A DNA stretch of 64,000 bases from Brugia malayi. Lineage: Eukaryota > Nematoda > Chromadorea > Rhabditida > Onchocercidae. The position numbers and the translations under genes are program-made. The stretch covers positions 5,259,001-5,323,000 of the forward strand of contig NW_025062476.1 of assembly GCF_000002995.4 (NCBI RefSeq). The letters run 5' to 3'. Shown here piece after piece: positions 14,401 to 25,978 of the stretch. Below the pieces are notes generated by a model. The model had not been told where the DNA came from, did no database searches, and saw only the letters and a list, made by a program, of their open reading frames with translations. Positions within the stretch are counted from its first letter, which is position 1; the number at the start of each line of letters is the position of its first letter.

Positions 14401-17400
14401 AATGATAAGATAATTTTGGATAAATTTACAACTACAACTTTTAAAGGTAACAATTAAACTATTAGCCAAAAAGAGTTATAGATAACAAAAAAAAAAAATG
14501 AAAGATTAAGATATTTTATTATACTGATAATAGTTATAGTGATAAGATAAATTAAAAAAAATTGTTTTAAAGAAATATTTATTCTAATATTTCAGAAATT
14601 TAACAAAACAGATTTTAATCTTGTAAAAATATACGAAGATTTGACTCGAATAATTGAAGCACATATTATCAAGAGATCAACGGATGATGATAATATTGAT
14701 GATGATCATGATAATGGTGATAAAATGATAAAAGAAAAACAGGAATATGTTGATAAGTAGATCATTTCTGTTTTCATTTTTGCTTCATTTTTCCTTGATT
14801 TTTTAATAATATTAGCTTAATTTGGTGAATTTAAATTGTTTTTATTAATAATTTAAATAAAATATTTTTTGATAATTGAATTTAGATGGCGAATAATGTA
14901 CATGGAAATTTATGGTGAACTTGAAAAGGTACGAAATATGCTACTCATTCAACATAATATCAATGAAAAACATCTTCAAGAGGTAATAATAAATTTAACA
15001 TTTAATTATTTGATTTATGGTTTAAAAAAATCTAAAATTCTAAATAATTGTTAAAATATGTTTATGATTAAATAAAAAATTTCATTTTTAACATTGATAT
15101 GCATGAAATTCATAAAATTTTTAGATATCATTCATAAATGTTATCTTTCTTTTTTTTCCTTTCTCTCTTCCTCCCTCTCTCTCTCTCTCTCCCTCTCTTC
15201 TCGACAATTAAACGGTTTAAATGAATGAAATTATGAAACAACTATTTTGAAATAAAACTGTTCTAAAATATTTTGAAAGGGTTAATTTGAAATAAATAAA
15301 GAAATTAATCAGTGATAGGAAATGAAATATTCGAAGAAAAAAATGTCAAATTAATCATCCAAAAATTTTATATTATTTTAATTTTTTTTTTGCCAGAAAT
15401 TTTATGATATATGTATTAATGAATTAAAGTTTTATAAATGCTTAATGTTTGCAACTTCAGATAGCTTTATTAAATCAGAATTTAAAGCAAGCAAAAGCAC
15501 ACGCAGAAATTAAAATGAAAGATTTGATTGTAAAATTGAGTGAACGTGAAGCTGAAATTGTAAATTTGCAAATGCAATTGAAAACGTTGGCATATGATGA
15601 ACAGATGCCAATTTCATGTGTTCTGGTATGTATTTTTCACTGTGATAATAATTAAAATTAGCATAAATATGAAAAAAAAAAATTAAAAACAGAATAATAA
15701 TTTTAAAAATAATAAAAAAATTTGTCTTTAATTTTTAATTTTATCAAATTTGAGAAATAATTTTTTTTGAAAAAAACGATAATAAATATATGCAGTGGTT
15801 AAGTCAAATTAGAAATTAGCGAAAAAATTAAGGAAAAGATTTTGAGATGTTTAAATTTGATAAAACTTTAATGTTAATTGCTATATTTGAGACGAATGAG
15901 CAAGAAATGGAAGCAAATGAAATGATGTTGCATTTATCAAGAATAGTATTAAGCTCAAATGGCATGGCGCAAATTGGTACTCTACGACCTGTCATTTTTC
16001 TGGCAATTGAATTTTATGATTTTGAATTGCAAACAACACCAATGTTAAATGGATCTGAGTAAGTTCAGCTAAATAACAAAATTTGCAGTAAATATTTAAT
16101 GATGAAAAAGTGACATACATATAAACATAGAAGTAAGCAATAACTCATTAATTTGCGCATTTTAAACGAAATTTGCCTCAAATCATAGAACTTTTTAGTT
16201 TCTGGGAATAACTTTTGAAGGAAATAAAATTAGTTAAAAGTCACGAAATTATACTGAAAAAAAAAAATGTAATTTTTTTAATGCTAATTTATAGCCAATG
16301 GTTTTTTTGTACAAATTATTCTTTTATTGACAAATTAATTCTTACAAAAAAAAGAATTCAATTTTCATTATAGAATTCAATTCTTTCATAAAAAAAAATT
16401 TTTTATTAAAAAAATTGTAGCATACGATTGGATTTTTCAACAATTTATGATGTTATTGTTTCAAATTTATTTCTTCATTATTTAGAAACAGTAAGTTTTT
16501 TTTTTTTTTTTTCGCTTTCCATTTAGAAAGTTATTATTTATTTAATGCAATATAATACCAATATTTTTGGTATACAAATAATTATAACCAAAAAAAAGAA
16601 AAAGAAAAAATGCTAAAAGAAATTACAGCTTATTATTTTTTTTCTAATAAATTTCATTTTTATAGTATGTAGTAAAGAAGATAAAAATTATAAAATCTTT
16701 TAAAATTAATTTTAGTTCGTTAATACTTTCAAATTTTTAATTTAATTAAAAAGTTATTAAGTAATCATTAATTCTTCTTGTAATATATATTTTGTCCTTG
16801 TGCATTTAGCATGGTATAACAATTGAAATGTATCAGCCACGTGGCACCGATTATATTCTTTGCTCAATTGGTATTATTTCATTAAAACGATTAATTAGCA
16901 TAAATGAGTCATACAGTGGTGTGCTTCATATGAAATCATTGCATGATGGATGCTTATTTGCAACAATTGAATATGATATTAGCATAAATTCTAAAATGAT
17001 TAATGCATTAATTTTGCAAAAAGTGCGCAATTGTAATTACTCATCGATATTTGTTGATTATTTTGTGATTACTTATCAGTTTATCAGTCAACATTTGTTA
17101 ATTTATTATGTAAAGTATCTCGCTGCTTTTTTTTTTTTTTTGAAAAACATTTTAAAATTATAGTTTATAATTTCAAATGTTGAAAATGAAAAAAAAAGAA
17201 GAGATTTATAAACATTTTTATAAATAGAGCAAAAAAATATTTATATTATGATTAAATTTATTTGAACATGAGAAAAAAAATCATTAAGATAATTAATTAA
17301 AATATTATTCAAGAATCGAAGATTTATTTTCTTTAATAGTTTGTCAACATTTTCTCTTTTTTTTATTTTATTTTTTGGAAGTTTAAACATAAATGATACT

Positions 17401-20400
17401 CATTTTCTTTTATTTATCAAAAATATTTCTTTGTTAATAGTTTTTTCTTTTAAAAAAATGTTTTTTATTTAAATTTAATACCATATCAGAATTAATGAAA
17501 TTAATTTCTAGAAAAAATTAACTGTTGTTAGTATGGGAGCATTAGCTGACAGTGATGAATCGATCAATCAATCAATGTATAATGTACTAATTGTTAATAT
17601 ACAACGTTGCGCTAATCTTGATAAGCTTATCAACGGTGATTATTCATTCATTTCTATTAAATCTTACTCCAAACTTTGTTAAAAACTATTAATTTTTATT
17701 ACTTTTTCATCATTTTGATTCTTCTCACTGATTTTAAAAATAATTATTTAATTATTGCTAAATTTTTATTGATGTCCAGTTTCAATTTTTTTTTTTTTTT
17801 TATAATAATCATTCAGACAATTATGCCCCAACAACGTTAATTTCATATGAATTGTATGATTATGATGCATGGCGAACACAATTAGTGCTAAATAGCATTA
17901 ATCCGGAATATAATTCCACCAAAACATGGCTTTTGCCAACCGGAAATGATTTATACAATGTTTTACGTTCATCGGTATGTGTTAATTTGCATTTTGTTTT
18001 GTTTTTGTATTTATTTAATTACCTGAATGATAATCATTTTGTCATTAACAACTTTAAGTGTTATGATGTGAAATGAGAAAGCTTATCAAAATTAACAAAC
18101 ACTTGAAAAAATTCATTACTAATAAGTTATTATATGCATATGCAATGTTTCAGTACTTATTTAATTTCTTTTAAATTAGCAAATTATTTTGTAAGGTTTA
18201 ATGGGTTGTTTTTTTAGAGCAATAATTTTATTAAATTCAGCAGATTTATGCAATAATATTTTGTTAAAAAAAATTTTTAATAAAAATTTGTCAAATTTTT
18301 TTTTTTAAAAGAAATCATATTTTATTTTATTTTAGCATTTAACAATAGTTGTTTTGGAGAAACAAACACATAGTAATGAGGAACGTCAAATTGGTTATGT
18401 CAATATTGCGCTTTATCCGCTTGCTCATAACAATGAAATTTCCGGAACATTTCCGCTTCATTCGGTAAATTATGACGCAACTAATAATTAATTGCTTTTT
18501 GAATAAAACTGTAATTTTGCAGTGATTTGTTTATGATGTCGCAATCATTTTGCAGATGACAAGGGATATACCAACAGAAGCATCAATTGATATTTCAATA
18601 AGTTGGAAATTTCCGTATCATCCGCCTGAACCGGAATTAGAATTGACAAGTACTATGGTACTGTTGCAATTTTTTCTAATAAATATAAAAAAATTGCTAA
18701 AACTTTAGAGAAAAACCAAAATTTAAAAATTTTTAATTATTACTGCAATAAAATTAAATTTTAGCTTGCTTTATGTTTAACAAAATCAATAAATAGCTTA
18801 ACTAACTAATTTTAAATTTAAAATTTAACTTTTTAGACTTTAGTTTCCAATTTTTTTCAGGAAAATGTTAAACGAAGTATTAAAACAAATGGTATAGTGC
18901 AGGAGGGAAAATTAATAAATGGTTGGTCAAATTTAACAGATAGCTTTAATGATAATAACGAAAGTGCAAGTAAGAAAGAAATTGATGGAAAAATCTATGA
19001 ATTAGACGATTTGTCGCAGAAATGTCATAACAATGAGTCACAAAAAGTGTCACCAAAGTAAGTTATTTGCAGAAATAAAAGGAAATCTTTTTTTTATAAA
19101 AAATAAGAAAAGTGAGAAATGCTTAAAATTTGGAACATTTTAATACTATCTTTGAAAAAATACGACAACAAATATTAAAAATTTGAAATAAATCAATATT
19201 GAATCAAATTGTAGCATCCAACTGAAATATTAATTGAAATATTAATCTAAATTTAAATAATATTAATTTAGACATTTTGTGTTTTAAAATTTGGAATAGT
19301 TTTTAAAAAAAAATTAGTCATAAAATATTTCTTTTTTAAATTATTCTTATTCGTTTAGTTTAATGGAAAGCATCAAGCAATCATCAATGATAAATGATGA
19401 ATTTATTGCTACAAATGAAGATTTTGAAGGTGAAAATTTCCATTTTCACATAGATTCTATGAATGATATAAAGAAAGCAATGCCAAAAGTAATTGATATT
19501 GTGGATGATAAAGATGATAAAATGGATAATCAGCTTACCAATATGGTTTACTTTCACATTTTTCTATCATTTTTTTTTTCTTCTTTTGTTAAAATTTGAT
19601 CATTTCGAAAATTTTCAAAGAAAAGAAATTAATAAGTAATAATAATATTTTATAAGTAATAATAAATAAGTAATAATAAGATCGTATCATCAATCATGAT
19701 CTTTTTTCTCTGCAGATGTTAAATTTTGGTGATAAGTTATCATTAATTTAACAGAAAAAAATTAGTTTAATTATTAAATTAATTATCTAATTAAATCTTT
19801 TCATAATTTAATTTAGGAGGAAATGAATGAACAACATAAATCATCAATTTTATCAGAAAAAAGACGAAAAATTCCTCATGCAGTTGAATTTGCTGATCCA
19901 ATTCAGGAAATATTTTCACGTATGCAAATATTTAATTCTTTTTATTTAATGTTTTATTTTTATTCTTTTCAAATATTTTATGTCAAATTATTTCTTCGTT
20001 AAATATTTAATTGCTTAATTATTTAGTAAATATTTAATTCTTTTCATTTAAACATTTACAATTTTTTTTTTAAACTATTTTTTTTTTAGAAAAATCTGAT
20101 TTTTATTTTTTTTTTCAGCAAGTACGAGTAGCATGGATGAAACAATAAATAGTTGGACAGGTGACGATGGACAAATTATTGAAGATGATATTTCAATTAT
20201 CAGTTGCAAATATTCACAACTGAATGAGAAACTTCCAGATCTTAGCAGCAATGGTTTTGATAAGGTATGATAATAAAAGTAAAATGAAGATAAATAATTT
20301 AATCGCTACTTTTAAATTTAATTTATAAGCAAATAATTTGTGACAAATAATATGAATTTTCTTTTTTTCTCCATTTTTATAAATTGGAAATTTTCGAATA

Positions 20401-21762
20401 TTTGAATTTTTTTGAAAATCTCATTAATTAGACAATATTTACATTATTATGCAAATTAGCATGATTTATTCTATTTCTTTTTAAAGTTTAATCTACTCCT
20501 TTTAATTTGAATAAAAAAGACAAAATTATAAAAAGTTTTTTTTTTTTTTTTTTTTTTTTGTGAAGCAATAAATGAATGTGAATAAAATTAATTCATAAAA
20601 TTAAATTCCATTTTCAATTCTCTTTTTTTCTATTTCCTACTTCAATACAAACAAACATTATATTTGTTATAATTCGAAAAGGAAAATCTTTTTTTGTCTT
20701 ATTTTAGTTGTCATCATGCAACAATTATATTATTGAACTGATCATTGGAAGCCTTCATATCAATGATCAATCAAAATTGATTGATCCTTTATACAATGAT
20801 CAATCAATTTATATCGAGTGGAAATTGCTGGATTTTCCATCGGAGGAATGTGAAACAACTGGCGAATTACTGCCACTTCCACGTGACACACAAACAACGG
20901 CAGATTTTAACTTTCAAAAATGTCATTTCATTCATTCATACAAATTAAATTAAATTTTCAGTTTCAAATGCATTTATATAAATTTTTAAAAAATGCAAAA
21001 AAATTAAATTAATTAAATTTATTGCAGCATATACATTAAATAACAAACAATATTACCTGTTGCGACAATGGATTGAACATGGAAATAGGTACAAAAAAAA
21101 AAACTTACTCTCCAAAATTGCATATTTGTTATCAAAATTATCATTTGATAATAAACATATGACAATGCTTCATTTAGGTTGGAAATAAATTTGGTAAGTA
21201 ATGGGAATAATTTGAAATCAAGTGAAGATCTAGGCGTAGCGTACGCTGAATTAGATGCGCAATACAATGCAGAAAAACGTCTAATACAATGTAAGAATAA
21301 TTTAATAAATTTTTTGAAAAAAAAATCTGTTTTAAATTTATTTGGTGATGTAAAGTAAGACAAATGATTAAATTACTAAAAACAATTTCTTCTTAATTCA
21401 TCAAACTTTTGGAAAAAAACTTTACTGGAAGTTTTTGGAAATAAATAATAGTTAAATTATTCAAATTTTATTTTTCGTAGTAAAATAAAAAATAACATTA
21501 ATAATTAGTAACAAAAAAACGAAATCTTTGTCATGAAATGATAAATTTTATTTGCGGGAAAACTTCAATTCTTCAAATTTCATTTCGACAAAAAATTTTC
21601 ACAAAAATTTGTTTTTTTTTTTTTTTTTTTTTTTTGGAATTTTTCTTTTCAGTTACTGATATAAATGGAATTGAAGTTGCGAGCATTGATATCAGTATAT
21701 CATACAATAAAAATTTATTGGAGCAACTTCAGGGAATTGGAAAAGTTCTAGAAAATGAGTGA
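11454..21762 (+). CDS. mks-5: RPGRIP1L/MKS-5 family ciliary transition-zone protein
   Basis: 25 exons total 3579 nt in frame (1192 aa): 11454-11578, 11673-11775, 12212-12286, 12385-12521, 12845-12953, 13410-13639, 14084-14366, 14596-14756, 14886-14982, 15461-15625, 15892-16058, 16421-16490, 16810-17022, 17512-17635, 17817-17974, 18336-18464, 18556-18657, 18861-19057, 19359-19545, 19817-19919, 20119-20264, 20708-20921, 21028-21088, 21178-21290 and 21653-21762. Residues 1-30 carry the family motif [11 protein letters not shown]. Coiled coils run to about 490. A C2 domain from about 496 contains [10 protein letters not shown], the signature of RPGRIP1 C2-N. A second C2 (about 620-816) has YELYDYDAW. 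After an acidic linker, a C-terminal C2-like RPGR-interaction domain covers about 1028-1192. The family organises the ciliary transition zone with NPHP and MKS proteins, in worms in sensory neurons. The start follows a likely trans-splice acceptor. The exon starting at 15892 is the least certain boundary. Confidence 0.88.
15166..15200. repeat. CT-rich microsatellite in mks-5 intron
   Basis: A TCTC/CCTCTC low-complexity tract lies in the intron between exons 9 and 10 of the RPGRIP1L-like gene. Similar CT-rich tracts occur near 1930-1980 and 24540-24590. Confidence 0.7.
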
Positions 21763-24700
21763 AATATTTTAATTTAGTATTTGTTCAATATTCAGTCTTA
21801 TCTGTCATACAATTATCATTGCTTTATTTCCTTTCTTTTGTTTTTTTTTTTTTTTTTTTTTTTTGAAAATATTATAACAAAAAATAATTGCGAAAATATT
21901 TTGAAATTGTATATTTGTTATTTTTGATAAATATAAAAAATCAAAAAACTAAAAATGTGTATGTTATATGTGTAACATATTTTGAATAAAGCAAAAGTTT
22001 GCAAACTCTTTTAAATCTGTATTATATTAGTGTTGAATAAAATTAAATAAATATTAAATTTGTTGGTCAATCACTGAATTACTGTAAATTTGAATAGTTT
22101 TTTTTTTTTTTTCCTTTCATAATAATATAAATTTGTAAGGAATTTTCTCGAAATATATTAGAATGCAAAAGACGAAATTGTTAGATGAAAAGAAATAAAT
22201 CTATTTTGATCTTTTAAATGTCTCAAATCAGTTTTATTATTATTTTTGGGGGTTTATCATCATTTTCTTTCCGTTCCATATATTTATCTTATAGCTATAT
22301 ATAGTTTATAAATCATTTAATTAATTGATTAGGTTCCATTATTATTTCTTATTAATAACCAATTGGTTTGGTGGTACACTTTATATTATAAATTATTGGA
22401 GAGAAATATCAATGAAATTATTCGTTATTTAAAATAACATCAAAAGGTACTTGTCATAAATATAATATTCTTCAACAGAGAAAAATTAACACATTCCGAT
22501 TTCCGTAAACGGATAAATTGGTTTGAATGAATAATATATAATTTTCCTGAAAAGTTGCTCACATTTGATATTGTAATAAGAATTGAATTAATTGAATGAA
22601 AATGGAGCATTAAATTAAAAAATTTAATTTGAAATTATAAAATAAGAGAATATAATCTAATATTATTCGATTTAATTAAAGTTGTCATAACCTCAGTTCA
22701 AATATATTTTAACATTTTCTTGCTACTTGCTACATTTTCATTATTATCATATCACTATTTTCTTCATACTTGTATTACTAATACTAAATTATGATTTAAT
22801 ATCATATTTCACACTAATTACTGAAATTCATTTCGAATTTTTTTTTTCTTTTTTTTTTGAGATTTTGATTCATATGAAGAAATAAAAGAATGTGGAAATA
22901 AAAAATGGAAAGAAGAAAAAGTTCATAGTGTGAAGAAATTATACACTGAAATACCATCAATTTTAAATAATTGTGTGAATACTACGAATTGTGAAACATT
23001 TAATCTACATTTAACATTTTAGTTAATTAGAATTTATTTAAACTTTTTCAAATTTGATTAATAAAATTATTTTTAAAATTTAGAGAAAGCAAACGAAAAT
23101 CAAATTTGACGACGTATTTGTGTGAATTGAGAAATTTCTCGTCTAAATTATTGATAGATACATTGTTAATTTTAAAATTTGAAAGTTTGAAATTGTTTTT
23201 TCCTTTTTTTTTTTTTTTTTTTTTTTTTTGTAATTAAAATTGTTATCCTAAATAATATGTTGCCTCTCAAAATTTTTTAGCTTACTTAACAAACAATGCT
23301 TATCAAAAGTTATCATTAAATTGGAAATGTTATGATACGATGAAATCTTTACTAACTGGGAAGAAAAGCATAAGAGACAGTAAAGTTATTATCTTTGAAT
23401 TGAATACCATTGGTTTGTATAATTTTCTCTTTCATTTTTCTATTCTTTCCTTTTTGGAAAAATTTAAAAAAATGATAGAAATATATAATCAAATTACAGG
23501 AGAGTGAATTTTAACACAATGAAGCATAAATTCAAAATGGAAATTGAAAAAATTTATTATTGTTTATATTCTTACTTGATCATTTTTTTTTTACTGTCAA
23601 ATGATATGCTGAAATTTTATACCCTTGTCTTGAGTTTGATAAGAATAAAAAAATCGTTACTAACGTTTTATCACACAAAAAATGTTAGCATTCTCGTGTT
23701 AATGTTTAAGAATAAATTCTCATTAAAATAATATAAAATAAATATGAGTGATAAATTAACTGATATGAGCAGAAATATTCGTGAAAAAAAAGGATATGAC
23801 AAATTCTCGGATAAGTATATTTGCGAAGTATCACTTTTTATTGTTTTATTTGTTTGTTTCTTGCATATGTGATATTGAAATTTGAATCATACTAAAGAGA
23901 AAAGCGAGAATTACAAAAATTTAAGCAAGGCTATTAGCGTATTTGCTTGAAGATTCATTAAATTTATTTCATATCTTAAGATGACATTTAAACATTAATT
24001 AACAAATGCTAAAAATTTTAAATTACTGATTGGAAAATATATCACAAACGTGTTGATAAACACATTAAAAGAGAGTAAAGTATGAACGAAAAAAAAGTAT
24101 AAAAGTAAAAAAAGAATGTAAAACATCAACGAATTGATATCGAAACATTTTGAAAATAATATATTTGGTATAAGAGACTTGTCATCTTATCACTTTATCA
24201 GGTCTAATTGTGAGCAAATGTTTATCTATGCAAATAGCAGGCTAATGCACCAGACTATGGCAGAAATTATTGCATGAAATCTGTAGATCTAGTAGATTTA
24301 GACTTAGGATTAATTTATTTTATTATTTTGTGTTTAATTTTATTATTTTGTGTTTTAAGAGAAAATGAAAAAATTAACACTGTTAATCAATTAAATCTGA
24401 TTCAAATTTCTTTCACATTCCCTAAATTCTAAATTATGATGAGCAGATGGTCAAAAAATTCAAGGATTTGGAAGACAAATTTCTAAATATAGTTTTTTGT
24501 TTTCATTTGCAGTGGGAAATTATTTTTTGCTTTTGTTCTTTCCTTCCTTCCTTCTCTCTCTCTCCCTCCTCTCCTTTCTCTCTTTATCAATTTATTATCG
24601 ATTAACTTTTTCCATAACAGATAATTTTTTTTTTTTAAAAAAAATGAAATTTTGAAATGAAATTCATTGTCTATGAAATTAAATTCACTAATTGAAATTA

Positions 24701-25706
24701 ATTATTTGAGACATTGAAAATGTACAACATGAATTTAACCACATTTATAATATGAAGTGTTAGTCCTGAAATCACAACAAATCTAATGAAATAAATATTA
24801 TTGTTCGGAATTTATTGATTAAATCAGCTATATAATTGAATAATTAAAGTTAAATTTGACCAAGATTGGTTCCACATTCTCTAATTGCTAAATTTTTATT
24901 CCTAACAGATAATTTATAACAGAATTTTGCAAATAATGGAAAATTAGTTATAATAAATAAAATAATGTAAAAATTCAATGTAGGAAAAGTAACGTAAATT
25001 TTAATGAAAAATTAAATTCATTAGATGACTAGAATTACATTTCACTAAATGATCAAATTGCAGTTTGAATTTGCTAATTTTCTTAGACAAATTAAGTCAT
25101 AATTCAAAATCTTCAAAACAAAATTTTATCCCATACAATTAAATTACAAATTTAAATTTCAAAGTAAAATTATAGAAATAATTGGTTATCAATATTATGC
25201 TTATTGACTTCTTTTTGACAACACTAACAATCATCACAATAATTCTATTTTAGTGACTCTTGAATCATTTCAAATAATAATTTTCTATCGAATCTGATTT
25301 TTTAAAGTACTATAATAACTAGTAAAAACCACAACACGTTTCTGCATACGCAACAGCGTGACATTATTGTCCCGAGAAAAATGACGTAAAACTAGTTAGA
25401 TATCTCTGCATTGAATTCACGTAACTCAGAATAATGATAGTAATAATAATAATGAAAATAATAATAGTGTGAAAATATTCAAATTTTAAAACTTCTTAAA
25501 GCAATTTTGCATGATATATCATTCATGCCTGAAATAATGTCGTCATATAACTTTTCAAAATTACGAATGCCCCTTGACCTCCTAGCTTTCCGTCCTCTTT
25601 TCCCACAGCCAAAACATCCACCAAAGTTTATCTTAACTACAATTCAATCCCAAATAAATAATTTTACACATAAATAAATGTTATGCCTGTATTTTACGGT
25701 TAGCCG
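21763..25706. other. Gene-poor AT-rich intergenic region
   Basis: The left end holds the mks-5 3' UTR, with an AATAAA candidate near 21987. Most of the stretch is low-complexity AT-rich DNA. Exceptions are exon-like open segments around 22.70-23.51 kb (separate entry), a CT-rich block near 24540-24590, and less AT-rich patches near 25330-25430 and 25560-25620. No RNA gene or known protein was recognised. Confidence 0.6.
22862..23508 (+). CDS. Putative exons of an unrecognised small gene
   Basis: Open segments are flanked by plausible splice signals. From 22862, after a long pyrimidine tract ending in GAG, a frame with mixed Lys/Glu/Ser codons stays open to 23022 and contains KKWKEEKVHSVKKLYTEIPS. 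From 23281, after TTTTTTAG, an open frame contains TNNAYQKLSLNWKCYDTMKS and ends at a possible donor at 23411. The next acceptor (23500) joins in phase to give GE and a TGA at 23506-23508. A hydrophobic, signal-like open segment (FNIFLLLATFSLLSYH) lies upstream near 22707-22776 and could join in the same phase, but it has no visible ATG. No family was recognised. The boundaries are guesses, and chance open frames in AT-rich DNA remain a real alternative. Confidence 0.25.
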
Positions 25707-25830
25707 CATTTAACTGTTCCTTGACCTAATAGTTGACGTAGTTACGTCATTTAACTATCCTTGACTTAATAGTTTACGTAGTTGCGTTATTTAACTATCT
25801 CTTGATTTAATAGTTGACGTAGTTACGTCA
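25707..25830. repeat. Three-copy tandem repeat of about 40-41 bp with CRE-like palindromes
   Basis: Three direct copies begin near 25707, 25748 and 25788. Each contains TTAACT, TTGA.(C/T)TAATAGTT, and a palindrome around ACGTA. Copies 1 and 3 contain TGACGTAGTTACGTCA, which is two opposed TGACGTA arms (CRE/bZIP half-sites) around a 2-bp centre. Copy 2 is mutated (TTTACGTAGTTGCGTT). The repeat ends about 150 bp before the PQBP1 start codon and so lies in its probable promoter. Function is inferred from motif and position. Confidence 0.85.
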
Positions 25831-25940
25831 CTTACGTTTCCTTATAAAACTGCTATTTCACTTATGCTTATGCAGTTATGTTTGCCTGTTTTATTTGCAT
25901 CTGCTTATCAATATAATTAATTTTTCCTTTTGTTTTAAAA

Positions 25941-25946
25941 TTTCAG
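25941..25946 (+). promoter_or_regulatory. Likely spliced-leader trans-splice acceptor for PQBP1
   Basis: TTTCAG, preceded by a U-rich tract, lies 32 nt upstream of the ATG with no upstream donor of a recognisable coding exon. This is the usual arrangement of a nematode SL acceptor. No transcript evidence is available. Confidence 0.5.
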
Positions 25947-25978
25947 AATTACGTGACACACAGCTTTTTATAATTGTG

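Noticed and set aside
23504..23731. 75-codon plus-strand ORF
   Set aside because: Hydrophobic, AT-driven composition; overlaps the stop of the possible small gene in another frame and is more likely untranslated sequence.
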